Shown: positions 1 through 10,422, counted from the first letter of the stretch. The stretch is 64,000 bases of DNA from Nocardia cyriacigeorgica (GCF_029868385.1 NZ_JARWNX010000047.1:1-64000), one strand, 5' to 3'. Notes: generated from the letters alone by a model not told the origin. Program-made: numbers and translations.

Positions 1-113
1 CCATTGCGGCCCGGGAACTGGACGGTCGTGGCCTCGGCGTGGGTCTCGGCCGAGATCAGCTGCGGATTCATCAGGTCCGTGGCGAAGCGCAGCAGATCGT
101 CTGCGCTGGAACG
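1..113 (-). pseudogene. C-terminal fragment of a serine hydrolase (beta-lactamase/EstB family), truncated
   Basis: Read on the minus strand, the first ~110 bases encode SSADDLLRFATDL followed by a segment containing ISAETHAEATTVQFPG. This resembles the segment of actinobacterial beta-lactamase-family serine hydrolases just before their C-terminal third. It continues off the left edge. The N-terminal half, with the SxxK and YxN motifs, should lie at higher coordinates. There the frame instead runs into a dispersed repeat at ~125 and then into the end of the next gene, with no plausible start. I therefore read it as a truncated remnant. Family recognition is by eye over ~35 residues, so confidence is moderate. 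Confidence 0.4.
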
Positions 114-124
114 ACAGGCGTGTG

Positions 125-241
125 CGGGGCCCTTTGGGTCCGCGCGACACCGCACCCGCTGCTGCCCTCCGGCTGGCGCCGGGGTCGGGTAGACGCGAGA
201 CGGGCCGCGAACTGTGGGGCTCGGTCTCGCTTCGCTCGAAA
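125..241. repeat. Dispersed hairpin-type intergenic repeat, copy 1 of 2 in the window
   Basis: Positions 192-241 match 6114-6163 at 48 of 50 bases. Shared motifs are GACGCGAGACGGGCCGCGAA and TCGGTCTCGCTTCGCTCGAA. The left part (125-191) is also related to the other copy but more diverged, and its hairpin arms are degenerate. The element lies between the 3' end of the ABC1-family gene and the serine hydrolase fragment. No protein or transposase is encoded. Weaker similarity appears to extend to about 300. Confidence 0.7.
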
Positions 242-335
242 TTTGGGGGTGACCGACTGTCGTATCGGGTTGTGCCCGCAAGTAATCGGCGGCTTTCTTG
301 TTTGTCGTGGGGTGGCCGATTTCGAGGTGAACTGC

Positions 336-1679
336 CTACGCGCTGTCGCGCTGCTCACGGAAGCCGGGCATCCAGGTGGCGGCCATCTGCATGAAGGGCA
401 CCTCGGCGTCGAGTTGGGCGCAGATGCCGATCGAACCAGCCAGGACCCGGAAGATCATCACATGCTCGGCGGGCAGCACGAGCGCGCGTGCGGTCTTCAT
501 CTCCGGGCTGGTGAAGTCCGAGGCCCGTCCGGCCACACGCTGCATCCACTTGCGGGTGAAGTGGAATGAATCAGATCTGATCGGATCGGTGAACGGGCGC
601 AGATAGTCGGCGATCTCCTGATGAGTCAGCACGCGCCCTGGAATCACCCAGTTGTTATCGTGCAGCAGCGCGGTGAGCTGCTCGAACTCCTCATCGACCG
701 CCAGCGCCAGGATCCGGCCGAGCAATTCGGGAAAGCCGTTGGGCAGCGGCGCGCAGGCACCGAAATCGATGACGGCGAGCTTGCCCTCCGGCGTCACCAT
801 GAAGTTGCCTGGATGCGGATCGGCATGCAGCCGACCGGCCAGTTCTGGTGAGGAGAAATGGAATCGGCCCATCAGCGTCGCGACCCGGTTGCGGAGTTCG
901 CGGGTACCTTCGGGATCGGCGTTGCCCGCCGCGATGATCGCCGAAACCGCTGTGCCGTCGAGCCATTCGGTGACGATCACCTTCGGTGAGCTGGCCACTA
1001 CTTTGGGCACCACGAACTCGGGATGGCCGTCGAAGGCCTTGGCGAAAGCGCGCTGATTGTTCGCCTCGTTGCGATAGTCGAGTTCTTCTTCGGTGCGCTC
1101 GGTGATCTCGGCGAGGATCGGCTTCACATCGGCGCCGGGAATCACCGAGGAGATGAGCCCGGTCATCCGCGACAGCGTCTTCAGATCCGCGCGCAGCGCC
1201 TCATCGGCGCCCGGATACTGCACCTTCACCGCGACCGCGCGCCCATCCGACCACACCGCCCGATGCACCTGGCCGATGCTCGCGGAGGCAGCGGGGGACT
1301 CGTCGAAGGAATGGAATCGGCTCCGCCACTGGGTGCCGAGCTGCTGATCGAGTACCCGGTGCACGGTCTCGATGGGCATCGGCGGTGCGGCCGCCTGTAG
1401 CTTGGTCAGCGCTTCCCGATAGTGCTCGCCGAACTCCTCGGGGACCGCCGCCTCCATGACGCTGAGCGCCTGCCCGAACTTCATGGCCCCGCCCTTGAGT
1501 TCGCCGAGCACGGTGAACAGCTGTTGTGCGGCCTTCTGGTTCAGCTGCGCGTTGATCTCACCCTTATCACCCCCGGCGAGCTTCTTGCCGAAACCTACGG
1601 CGGCTCGTCCAGCGATCCCGAGGGGAATCTTGGCTAACTTCGCATTGCGGGAGGAGCTGCGGCGCACGATCTCGGACAC
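336..1679 (-). CDS. ABC1/UbiB-family atypical kinase-like protein
   Basis: The 447-residue product belongs to the ABC1 (UbiB/ADCK) family of atypical protein kinase-like ATPases. Seen in the sequence: the family KxGQ motif (MKFGQALS), the Ala-rich nucleotide loop region (PAASASIGQVHRAV), a VAVKVQYPG lysine motif, HADPHPGNF as catalytic loop and VIDFGA as metal-binding motif. The start is taken as GTG at 1679 (VSEIVRRSS), because homologues begin at this point and the upstream frame is an overlap with the next gene. It lies downstream of the cyclodehydratase-like gene in the same direction, as in M. tuberculosis Rv3196-Rv3197. The substrate is unknown; quinone or lipid metabolism is the usual association of the family. 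Confidence 0.88.
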   Translation of the reverse strand: MSEIVRRSSSRNAKLAKIPLGIAGRAAVGFGKKLAGGDKGEINAQLNQKAAQQLFTVLGELKGGAMKFGQALSVMEAAVPEEFGEHYREALTKLQAAAPPMPIETVHRVLDQQLGTQWRSRFHSFDESPAASASIGQVHRAVWSDGRAVAVKVQYPGADEALRADLKTLSRMTGLISSVIPGADVKPILAEITERTEEELDYRNEANNQRAFAKAFDGHPEFVVPKVVASSPKVIVTEWLDGTAVSAIIAAGNADPEGTRELRNRVATLMGRFHFSSPELAGRLHADPHPGNFMVTPEGKLAVIDFGACAPLPNGFPELLGRILALAVDEEFEQLTALLHDNNWVIPGRVLTHQEIADYLRPFTDPIRSDSFHFTRKWMQRVAGRASDFTSPEMKTARALVLPAEHVMIFRVLAGSIGICAQLDAEVPFMQMAATWMPGFREQRDSA

Positions 1680-1755
1680 GTACCCATCATGGCCGACCGG
1701 ACCGGTGCTGTGCCATGGAAATCCGCTGAGAATCGCGCTTTCGGAGTGGTAAGCG

Positions 1756-2616
1756 TCACGTCGCAGCGTCGATAACGGCCGGAATGCGGCGGCAGACACA
1801 GCGCGCGTGCGGCGCCCAGCGCCGGAGGCCGAGCCGATACGAATCCAGATCCAGCTCCAGCTGAGCGTCCAGTACCGCCGGCGGTCGCCGGACCGAACAC
1901 GCGATGATCGACTCCACTTCGCGCAGCGCCAACGCCGCGGTGGCGTCGATACCGGATCGCGAACCGTGCCCGACGCGGCCGAGTAGTTGTGCGGCCAGCC
2001 GTGGCCAATCCGGGTCGTAGTCGGCGCGCAGCAGGTCGGCGCAGCGCAGGCAACTGGTCTGGCCGGGCAGCACCATCGGCCCGACCACACCGAGACCGTC
2101 GCGCAACCGCACCGGCAGGTGGGGGATTCGCTCCCGCAGCAACTGGTCGATGAGACGGGGGTCCGGCATCAGCGTATCGGTCAGCAGGACCAGGTCCGGC
2201 CGCTGGCGAAGATCGAGTCGGGCACCGCGCGAACGCACCGGACGCAACCCGAACCGGCGCAGACCCGCCGCGAGGGCATCGGTGAGCGGACCGAGGCCGT
2301 GTACCCGGACCCGGTGCACGCGCACCGCCGGAGTGTCGGGGTACACCAGCAGATCGGCGTCGTCGAGGAGGGCGAGCAGTTCGTTCGCCCGGCGCGCGGT
2401 GAGACCGAGTTCATGCGCCCGCCAGATGATCTGCGGCCGGGTGCGCAGGCCGTCGAGCAGATCGAGGAAGCGCAGGACAGTGTCGGCGTCGAGGCCGGGG
2501 ATGGCCAGTTGACGGGCGGATTCCGGGTCCCAGCCGAGCTGGATCACACCGGAGGGCCTGGTCAGCACCAGCAGGCGCGGATGCAGCATCGGCCCGCGAA
2601 CACACAGGGAAGTCAT
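1756..2616 (-). CDS. Cyclodehydratase/ThiF-like protein (TOMM leader-binding family), orphan
   Basis: The product of about 286 residues resembles the bacteriocin cyclodehydratase-related proteins typified by M. tuberculosis Rv3196. Visible features are an N-terminal winged-helix-like part (LARPSG-type start, VLRFLDLLDGLRTR), a central Rossmann-like segment with PDLVLLTD, and a cysteine pair in PGQTSCLRCADLLRAD that is typical of E1-like/ocin-ThiF proteins. The start is ambiguous between ATG 2616 and ATG 2589 (MLHPRLLVLTRP); neither has a strong ribosome site. No precursor peptide, YcaO protein or dehydrogenase is nearby, so this is probably a conserved housekeeping member and not part of a RiPP cluster. 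Confidence 0.75.
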   Translation of the reverse strand: MTSLCVRGPMLHPRLLVLTRPSGVIQLGWDPESARQLAIPGLDADTVLRFLDLLDGLRTRPQIIWRAHELGLTARRANELLALLDDADLLVYPDTPAVRVHRVRVHGLGPLTDALAAGLRRFGLRPVRSRGARLDLRQRPDLVLLTDTLMPDPRLIDQLLRERIPHLPVRLRDGLGVVGPMVLPGQTSCLRCADLLRADYDPDWPRLAAQLLGRVGHGSRSGIDATAALALREVESIIACSVRRPPAVLDAQLELDLDSYRLGLRRWAPHARCVCRRIPAVIDAAT

Positions 2617-2699
2617 GGCGAGCAGTATGCGGAGCCACCCGCTGCGCATCCGGCGCGAAATCGGTGGTTATCCACAGGCCCGCGCCGGATCCCTCGCGG

Positions 2700-4124
2700 T
2701 CAGATGGCGGAACCACTCCCGGAATCGTCCGGCTTCTCACCGGCATCGCCGGACTTGTTGCGCTCATCGCGTTCGCGCGCCTCGGTTTCGGCCAACTGCG
2801 CCAACGGATCGTCGAAGGCGTTCGTACCGCCGCCGATCACCGTATCGATGAAACCGGCGGGCGAGTCGAGATCGCTGGCATCGGGCAGCAGATCGGGATG
2901 GGCCCAGACACCATCGCGTGCCTCCATCCCCGCGTCGGTGGTCAGCCGCTGCCACAGCGCCGCCGCCTCACGCAGCTTGCGCGGCCGCAACTCCAGCCCG
3001 ACCAGGGTGGCGAAGGTCTGTTCGGCCGGACCTCCGGTGGCGCGGCGCCGGCGCAGAGTCTCGGCCAACGCGCCCGCACCGGGCAACCGTTCGCCGACCG
3101 CCTCGGCCACCACCACCTGCACCCAGCCCTCGATCAGGGCGAGCAGCGTCTCCAGCCGTTCCAGCGTCTGCTTCTGTTCCGGCGTGGTCTGCGGCTCGAA
3201 CGTGCCCTGCGACAGGATCTCCTCGAGCTTGCCCGGATCGGTCAGCGACATCGGATCGATGCCCTGCGCCGCCTCCTCCAGCGCCGAGAAATCCATCTTG
3301 ATACCGCGCGCGTAGCTCTCGACCGCGCCGAGCACCTGCGTACGCAGCCACGGCACATGCGCGAACAACCGCTGATGGGCCGCCTCGCGGGCGGCGAGGA
3401 ACACCATGATCTCGCTCTCGGGCTGCTCGAGACCGGCGCTGAACTCCGAGATCGCGGCAGGCAGCAGCGCGGCGGTGCCAGCGGGTCCGAGCGGCAGACC
3501 GATATCGGTGGAGGTCAACACCTCCTTGGCGAGCTGGCCGAGCGCCTGGCCGAGCTGCGAACCGAACGCGAGCCCGCCCATCTGGCCGAGCATGCCCATC
3601 ATCGGCGCCGCGAACTGTTTGGCCTCCTCGGGCAGGTTCGCTGTCCACATACCGGAGATCTGCTGGGCCACCGGATCACACAACCGCTGCCAGGTGGGCA
3701 GGGTCTCCTCGATCCAGTCGTTGGCCGTCCATGCGGTCGTCTTCGTCGCGCCCGCGGGCAATGTCGTCGCACCGTCGAGCCACAGCTCGGCCAGATGCGC
3801 GGCATCGGCCACCGCGCTGACGGTGCCCGCGGAGACCGGGGTGACGCTCGCACCGAGCTGCTGACGGGCCAGCCGCTTGGCGACGTCGTAGTTGACCGGA
3901 CCGCTCTGCGCACCCGGCTGGGCCATACCCTGACCCATACCGCTGAGCATCTGGCCGAGCGAGGTCAACATCTGCCCGAGCTGGGAGGGATCGAATCCGC
4001 CCGCACCGGAACCGGCCATGCCGAAGCCGAACGGGTCGCCCGCGCCGGAACCGCTCGGCTCATCGCCTCGTTTGCGGTCATCGTCGTCGTCGCGGTTCGA
4101 GAATCCGAACGGATGGTCACTCAT
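2700..4124 (-). CDS. Zinc-dependent metalloprotease-like protein (DUF2342 family)
   Basis: The 474-residue protein matches the actinobacterial DUF2342 putative hydrolases (Rv3195 type). It begins MSDHPFGFSNRDDDDD, followed by a Gly/Met/Gln-rich stretch and a helical domain. The family signature is visible as REAAHQRLFAHVPWL near residue 215: an HExxH-like metal motif whose first His is Arg, as is common in this branch. Catalytic activity should not be assumed. The C-terminus is acidic and disordered. The start at 4124 is preferred; ATG 4130 is six bases upstream in frame. It diverges from the PDZ-Lon-like gene at 4298, and the pair is conserved in mycobacteria. Confidence 0.82.
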   Translation of the reverse strand: MSDHPFGFSNRDDDDDRKRGDEPSGSGAGDPFGFGMAGSGAGGFDPSQLGQMLTSLGQMLSGMGQGMAQPGAQSGPVNYDVAKRLARQQLGASVTPVSAGTVSAVADAAHLAELWLDGATTLPAGATKTTAWTANDWIEETLPTWQRLCDPVAQQISGMWTANLPEEAKQFAAPMMGMLGQMGGLAFGSQLGQALGQLAKEVLTSTDIGLPLGPAGTAALLPAAISEFSAGLEQPESEIMVFLAAREAAHQRLFAHVPWLRTQVLGAVESYARGIKMDFSALEEAAQGIDPMSLTDPGKLEEILSQGTFEPQTTPEQKQTLERLETLLALIEGWVQVVVAEAVGERLPGAGALAETLRRRRATGGPAEQTFATLVGLELRPRKLREAAALWQRLTTDAGMEARDGVWAHPDLLPDASDLDSPAGFIDTVIGGGTNAFDDPLAQLAETEARERDERNKSGDAGEKPDDSGSGSAI

Positions 4125-4297
4125 ACCCATCACGTTACGCGGCGCGGACCGGCGGCGATGTTCGCGCGCCGCGAAATCGCCCGCGGCGCTCGCGCGGGTG
4201 TGCGGGCACCCACACGGCAGCCGATCCCGGCACTCGCGAACCGCGAAACCTCCGCCGGTTCCGCCCATGGACCGCGGCGATCGCTACTGTTGGCCGC

Positions 4298-5323
4298 GTG
4301 AATCGTCGGATCATCACTCTGCTCGCCGCGCTGCTCCCGGTGCTCGTGCTGGGCATCGCGGGGAGCTGGTTCAACGTGCCCTTCGTCGCGCTCGGCCCAG
4401 GGCCGACGTTCAACACCCTCGGTGAAGTGGACGGCAAACAGGTCGTCGACGTCACCGGTGTCGAAGTGGATCCCACGTCGGGCAACCTCAATATGACGAC
4501 GGTCTCGGTACGTGACGGACTGAACATCTTCGAGGCGATCGGCTTCTGGTTCAGCGGTGAGCACGGCCTCGTCCCGCGCTCGGAGGTCTATCCCCCCGGT
4601 GTGTCGCGGGAGGAGATCGATAAGTCCAATCAGCAGGACTTCAAGGACTCCGAGAGCAATGCCGAGGTCGCGGCGATGAACTTCCTCGATCTGCCCACCG
4701 TCGTGCTCGCCCGCACCGTCGTCGACGACGGCCCGGCCAAGGCGGCGCTCGAAGCGGGCGACGAGATCGTCAGCATCAACGGCATCCCGATGGTGGAACC
4801 GAAGGACGTGGTCGACACCATCGGCAAGCTGCCGCCCGGTAGCGAGGTCACCGTGGTGAGCCGCCGCGACAACACCGAACGCACTGCCACCGTCACCCTC
4901 GGTGCACGCGAAGACGACCCGGCCAAAGGCTATTTCGGCGTCATCCCCGGTGCAGGCGCACGCCCACCCATGGAGGTCACCTTCAACCTGGCCGATATCG
5001 GCGGCCCGTCCGCCGGACTGATGTTCAGCCTCGCACTCATCGACAAGCTCACCCCGGGCGAACTCGACGGCGGCACATTCGTCGCGGGCACCGGATCGAT
5101 CGACCAGGACGGCAAGGTCGGCCCGATCGGCGGCATCCAGTACAAGATGATGGCCGCACGCGAAGCGGGCGCCGAGACATTCCTCGTCCCGGCCGCCAAC
5201 TGCAACGAGGCCAGACAGCGCACCCCCGACGGGCTGCGCCTGGTGAAGGTGGACGATCTCGCCGGCGCGGTCCGGTCGCTCGAAGATCTCAGCGCCGGAC
5301 GCCCGACGATCGGCTGCGGCTAG
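4298..5323 (+). CDS. PDZ-Lon-like secreted/membrane serine protease (YlbL family)
   Basis: The 341-residue protein has an N-terminal membrane anchor (RRIITLLAALLPVLVLGIAG), a PDZ domain around residues 125-205 (GPAKAALEAGDEIVSINGIP) and a C-terminal Lon-type protease domain. The Lon catalytic pair is visible: Ser in GGPSAGLMFS and Lys in GGIQYKMMAAREAG. It is anchored outside the membrane and is expected to be an ATP-independent quality-control protease, as in the YlbL/Rv3194c family. The start is GTG at 4298, with the anchor immediately following. The neighbourhood order is as in Mycobacterium. Confidence 0.9.
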   Translation: MNRRIITLLAALLPVLVLGIAGSWFNVPFVALGPGPTFNTLGEVDGKQVVDVTGVEVDPTSGNLNMTTVSVRDGLNIFEAIGFWFSGEHGLVPRSEVYPPGVSREEIDKSNQQDFKDSESNAEVAAMNFLDLPTVVLARTVVDDGPAKAALEAGDEIVSINGIPMVEPKDVVDTIGKLPPGSEVTVVSRRDNTERTATVTLGAREDDPAKGYFGVIPGAGARPPMEVTFNLADIGGPSAGLMFSLALIDKLTPGELDGGTFVAGTGSIDQDGKVGPIGGIQYKMMAAREAGAETFLVPAANCNEARQRTPDGLRLVKVDDLAGAVRSLEDLSAGRPTIGCG

Positions 5324-5384
5324 CCCGAACCCGGACAGCGGTCGGCCCCGCTGCGGTGAGCGCGACGATTCGCGCCGCAGCGGC

Positions 5385-5975
5385 TCAGTCCAGCGTGTGC
5401 CGCAACGCCTCGGCCACATTCGCGGCCAGATTCGGATAGGTCCGCAACTCCAGATCGGCGAACTCGTCGGCGTCGTCATCGGGACGCACCTGGAGCAGAC
5501 ACAACGTCTGCCCCTCCCGCAGCGCCGCCGCGAACAACCGGGCCTCCCGGCGCTCGGGATGCGCATGCGCCGCCGCGCGGCCCGCCGCATCGGCGGCATC
5601 GTCATCGGCGAGCAGCGGCGTCAACGCATCATCGAGAGTGCTCTCCGCGGTGGGCGGCAACACCACGATCTCCTGAACCAGTACACATCCCGCGACCGCG
5701 GGCGGCCAACTGGTGGTGGCCAGCACCTCCTCCAGCGCAATCGAACCGCCCCTGACGTCCTCCGGGAACGGTTCCTGAGCGACCGGCGTGAGTTCGTCGC
5801 CCGCATCGAGCTGATCCATGAGCCCCGGCTCGGCGGCTACCAGATCGGCCGTCGGGACCAGCGCGAACATCTGCGGCGGACGTCCCCACCCCTCGCCGTC
5901 GACGAACTCGGCCACCTCCCGGACGGCCCGGGACAACACCACTTCGGCATGCAGTTCAGCGCTCACTGTGTCCAT
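5385..5975 (-). CDS. PPA1309-family conserved actinobacterial protein
   Basis: The 196-residue acidic cytosolic protein starts MDTVSAELHAEVVLSRAVRE and contains GWGRPPQMFALVPT and AAAHAHPERREARLFAA, segments typical of the PPA1309 family (Rv3192-like position). No catalytic motif is recognisable and the function is unknown. The start at ATG 5975 is chosen because upstream codons fall in the hairpin-rich intergenic region and have low-complexity translation. It is convergent with the PDZ-Lon-like gene, with about 60 bases between the stops. Confidence 0.78.
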   Translation of the reverse strand: MDTVSAELHAEVVLSRAVREVAEFVDGEGWGRPPQMFALVPTADLVAAEPGLMDQLDAGDELTPVAQEPFPEDVRGGSIALEEVLATTSWPPAVAGCVLVQEIVVLPPTAESTLDDALTPLLADDDAADAAGRAAAHAHPERREARLFAAALREGQTLCLLQVRPDDDADEFADLELRTYPNLAANVAEALRHTLD

Positions 5976-6044
5976 TCTGCGCCGCCTGCGGCGGCGCGTG
6001 TTCGCGGGGCTGTGTCTGATTTGCGGCGCCTTCGGCGCCGCGGG

Positions 6045-6163
6045 TTCGCGGCCCCTTGGGGTCTCGCGTCTCCGCTGCCGCTGCTTGCCTTCGGCTTGCG
6101 CAGCGGCAGGGGAGACGCGAGACGGGCCGCGAACTTTGGGGTTCGGTCTCGCTTCGCTCGAAA
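6045..6163. repeat. Dispersed hairpin repeat, copy 2, with ~89-nt long imperfect hairpin
   Basis: This copy folds into a long nested hairpin. TTCGCGGCCC at 6045-6054 pairs with GGGCCGCGAA at 6124-6133. GTCTCGCGTCTCC at 6061-6073 pairs exactly with GGAGACGCGAGAC at 6111-6123. CTGCCGCTG (6075-6083) pairs with CAGCGGCAG (6101-6109). The tail 6114-6163 is 96 percent identical to 192-241. It sits in the 416-base gap 5976-6391 between divergent genes. That gap also holds a GCGGCGCC/GGCGCCGC hairpin (6023-6041) and, nearer the UPF0182 start, GGTCCG-AAA-CGGACC (6315-6329). There is no gene in the gap. Confidence 0.75.
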
Positions 6164-6391
6164 ACGGGGTGCGACCTGCCGTTGTTCGGGATGCCGGTGC
6201 TGGTGCGGTGGCTGTGTCGGATTTGTCCTGGTTTGTCTCGGCGGGCGGGTCGACCATCTTTGTGCTGCCCTGCCAGCTGCGTGGTGTCCGATTTTCCGTA
6301 GAGTGGGCGCAAACGGTCCGAAACGGACCATCCGCAACATCGGACTGCGGCGTGCAGGCCTTGGCGCCGCCGGACCCTGGAGAGTGGCATC

Positions 6392-9391
6392 GTGGGCATG
6401 CGGCCCCCCTCGGGCTTACCTTCGTTGTCCCGCCGCAGCCGTGTGCTGCTGGTGGCGGCCGTCGTTCTGGCGGCGCTACTGCTGGTGGGACCACGACTGG
6501 TCGACACCTATACGAACTGGCTGTGGTTCGGCGAGGTCGGCTTCCGTGACGTCTACGTCACGGTCCTGTGGACCAGAATCCTGATCTTCGCCGTGGTGGG
6601 GCTGTTCGTCGGACTGGTGGTGTGGGCGGCGCTGCTACTGGCGTATCGCTCCCGGCCGGTGTTCGTGCCGACGGCGGGGCCCAACGATCCCATCGCGCGC
6701 TACCGCACCACCGTCATGAGCCGACTGCGGCTGTTCGGCATCGGCATCCCGGTGCTGTTCGGTGTGCTCTCCGGCCTGGTGGCGCAGTCGAATTGGGTCA
6801 CCGTGCAGTTGTTCCTGCACGGCGGTTCCTTCGGCCAGACCGATCCCCAGTTCAATCTCGACGTCGGCTTCTACGCCTTCGATCTGCCGTTCTACCGGAT
6901 GATCCTGAACTGGCTGTTCGTCGCCATCGTCATCGCGTTCTTCGCGAATCTGGTCACCCACTACATATTCGGCGGGCTGCGCCTGTCCGGCCGCGAGGGC
7001 ACCCTCACCAACGCCGCGCGCATCCAGCTCGCGGTGCTGGCCGGAACATTCGTGCTGTTCAAGGCCATCGCGTACTGGTTCGACCGCTACGAACTGCTGA
7101 TGAGCAGCCGTAAGGAACCGACCTTCAACGGTGGTTCGTTCACCGATATCAACGCGGTGCTGCCCGCCAAGCTGATCCTGATGTCGATCGCCATCATCTG
7201 CGCGATCGCCTTCTTCGCCGGCATCGTGCTGCGTGATCTTCGAGTGCCGGCAATGGCCGCTGCCCTGCTGGTGCTGTCCTCGGTGCTGGTCGGCGCGGTG
7301 TGGCCGCTGATGGTCGAACAGTTCTCGGTGCGTCCGAACGCCGCGGAGAAGGAAAGCGAGTACATCGAGCGCAATATCGCGGCCACCAGGAACGCCTACG
7401 ACATCACCGACGACAAGATCGACTACGTCTCCTATTCCGGTGAGAGCAGTAAGAACCCGGCCACCATTCCGGTCGACAACGCCACCATCGCCAACGCGCG
7501 GCTGCTCGATCCGAACATCCTGTCGCCGACGTTCACCCAGCTGCGTCAGCTGAAGAACTTCTACGGCTTCCCCGAGTCACTGGATATCGACCGCTACACC
7601 CTCAACGGCCAGGTACAGGACTTCATCGTCGGCGCACGCGAACTGTCGCCGTCCTCGCTGAGCGGTAACCAGACCGACTGGATCAACAAGCACACCGTCT
7701 ACACCCATGGCAACGGCTTCGTCGCCGCGCCGGCCAACCGCGTCAACCGGCCGCAGTCGGAGGATCCCAACGCGGCCGGCGGCAGCAGCGACTCCGGCTA
7801 TCCGATCTTCATGGTCAGCGATCTGTCCACGAAGAAGGAAGATCAGCGCATCCAGGTCGATCAGCCGCGTATCTACTACGGCGAGCTGATCTCGCAGTCC
7901 AACCCGGACTACGCGATCGTCGGCGCCGCGGAGGGCCAGACTCCGCGTGAGTACGACACCGACAACGCCCGATTCACCTACGACGGCGCCGGTGGCGTGC
8001 CGATCGGGAACTGGTTCAACCGCCTGGCCTTCGCGGCGAAGTACGCCGAGCGCAACATCCTGTTCTCCTCGGCCATCGGCGACGAATCCAAGATCCTGTT
8101 CAACCGCGACCCACGAGACCGGGTGCAGAAGGTGGCGCCGTGGCTGACCACCGACGGCAACACCTACCCGTCGGTCGTCGACGGCCGGATCGTCTGGATC
8201 GTCGACGCCTACACCACGCTGGACAACTACCCCTACGCCCAGATCTCCTCGCTGGAGGGTGCGGTCGAGGACAGTATCGACCGCAAGACCGGCCGATTGC
8301 TGCCGCGCAAGGAGGTCAGCTACATCCGCAACTCGGTCAAGGCCACCGTCGACGCCTACGACGGCTCGGTGACCCTGTACGAGGTGGATTCCTCCGACCC
8401 GGTGCTGAAGGCCTGGCAGGGAGTGTTCCCCGACGCCGTGAAGCCCGCCAGCGAGATCAGCCCCGAACTGCGTGAACACTTCCGGTACCCGGAGGATCTG
8501 TTCAAGGTGCAGCGCGACATGCTCACCAAGTATCACGTCGACGATCCGCGCGAGTTCTTCACCAACAACGCGTTCTGGTCGGTGCCCGCCGATCCCACCG
8601 TCGAGGGGGTGACGGCCAGCCAGCCGCCGTACTACGTGCTGCTCGGTGACCCGGAGACCGGTAAGCCGGTGTTCAACCTGACCAGCGCGATGGTCGGCTA
8701 CAACCGGCAGTTCCTGTCCGCGTACATCTCGGTGCGGTCGGATCCGGACGGTTACGGCAAGTTCCGCATCCTGCAATTGCCGACCGACACCCAGACCCAG
8801 GGTCCGCAGCAGACGCAGAACACGATGACGACAGCGCCGCAGGTCTCGCAGGAGAAGACGCTGCTGTCGAACTCGAACAAGATCAGATACGGCAATCTGC
8901 TGACGCTGCCGGTCGCCGACGGCGGCATCCTGTACGTCGAGCCGTTCTACAACGAGCGTAATACCGGCCCGAACACCGCGACCTTCCCGCAGCTGCTGCG
9001 CGTGCTGGTCAGCTATCGCGATCAGGCGGGCAGTGTGAAGGTCGGCTACGCCTCGACGCTGGCCGAAGCGCTGAACCAGGTGCTTCCGGGTGCGGGTGCG
9101 CTCGCGACGCCGCCGGGCGGTGATCCGGCCATCCGGCCACAGCCGGGAACGGCGCCACCGGTCGAAGGCTCGACGCCACCACCGGCGGAGAACGGTACCG
9201 AGCCGCCGGTCGAGGGTTCGACGCCACCACCGGCGGGCTCCTCCGGTGCCAAGGATGCCGCGGCCGCCGAGCTGAACCGCAAGATCGAGGCGGTCCGCAC
9301 CGCGATGCGGACGGGCAACTTCGCCGACTTCGGTCAGGCGCTCGACGAGTTGGAGGCCGCGGTCAAGGCGTATCAGGACGCCGGACGCTGA
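6392..9391 (+). CDS. UPF0182 family large membrane protein
   Basis: The 999-residue product matches the UPF0182/COG1615 family (Rv3193c position). About seven transmembrane segments fill the first ~320 residues, with the family signature NWLWFGEVGFRDVY near residue 45. A large extracytoplasmic domain follows (for example NFYGFPESLDIDRY, IYYGELI). Near residues 910-950 a Pro-rich linker carries two copies of PVEGSTPPPA, and a short helical tail follows. The start is GTG 6392 (GMRPPSGLPSLSRRSR), which aligns with mycobacterial starts; ATG 6398 is an alternative. The function is not established. The proline-rich duplication varies between species and may span the cell wall. Confidence 0.92.
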   Translation: MGMRPPSGLPSLSRRSRVLLVAAVVLAALLLVGPRLVDTYTNWLWFGEVGFRDVYVTVLWTRILIFAVVGLFVGLVVWAALLLAYRSRPVFVPTAGPNDPIARYRTTVMSRLRLFGIGIPVLFGVLSGLVAQSNWVTVQLFLHGGSFGQTDPQFNLDVGFYAFDLPFYRMILNWLFVAIVIAFFANLVTHYIFGGLRLSGREGTLTNAARIQLAVLAGTFVLFKAIAYWFDRYELLMSSRKEPTFNGGSFTDINAVLPAKLILMSIAIICAIAFFAGIVLRDLRVPAMAAALLVLSSVLVGAVWPLMVEQFSVRPNAAEKESEYIERNIAATRNAYDITDDKIDYVSYSGESSKNPATIPVDNATIANARLLDPNILSPTFTQLRQLKNFYGFPESLDIDRYTLNGQVQDFIVGARELSPSSLSGNQTDWINKHTVYTHGNGFVAAPANRVNRPQSEDPNAAGGSSDSGYPIFMVSDLSTKKEDQRIQVDQPRIYYGELISQSNPDYAIVGAAEGQTPREYDTDNARFTYDGAGGVPIGNWFNRLAFAAKYAERNILFSSAIGDESKILFNRDPRDRVQKVAPWLTTDGNTYPSVVDGRIVWIVDAYTTLDNYPYAQISSLEGAVEDSIDRKTGRLLPRKEVSYIRNSVKATVDAYDGSVTLYEVDSSDPVLKAWQGVFPDAVKPASEISPELREHFRYPEDLFKVQRDMLTKYHVDDPREFFTNNAFWSVPADPTVEGVTASQPPYYVLLGDPETGKPVFNLTSAMVGYNRQFLSAYISVRSDPDGYGKFRILQLPTDTQTQGPQQTQNTMTTAPQVSQEKTLLSNSNKIRYGNLLTLPVADGGILYVEPFYNERNTGPNTATFPQLLRVLVSYRDQAGSVKVGYASTLAEALNQVLPGAGALATPPGGDPAIRPQPGTAPPVEGSTPPPAENGTEPPVEGSTPPPAGSSGAKDAAAAELNRKIEAVRTAMRTGNFADFGQALDELEAAVKAYQDAGR

Positions 9392-9405
9392 TCCGCTGAA
9401 CACAG

Positions 9406-9443
9406 AAACGGCGCTGTCATCCGGGTGGATGACAGCGCCGTTT
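9406..9443. terminator. Bidirectional intrinsic terminator between convergent genes
   Basis: A perfect 17-bp stem (9406-9422 with 9427-9443) surrounds a GGGT loop. It begins with AAA and ends with TTT, so it can work in both directions. It lies between the UPF0182 gene and the convergent Rpf-like gene. Confidence 0.9.
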
Positions 9444-9495
9444 CGTATGCACTGCCGAGTCGGGCATCAGCGGCCGAGCCGCATGCCTATCGAAC

Positions 9496-10422
<927 letters not shown>

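Noticed and set aside
1756..2616. Cyclodehydratase-like gene as the mark of a RiPP (azole peptide) cluster
   Set aside because: The gene is in its conserved actinobacterial neighbourhood, and there is no precursor peptide, YcaO or dehydrogenase nearby.
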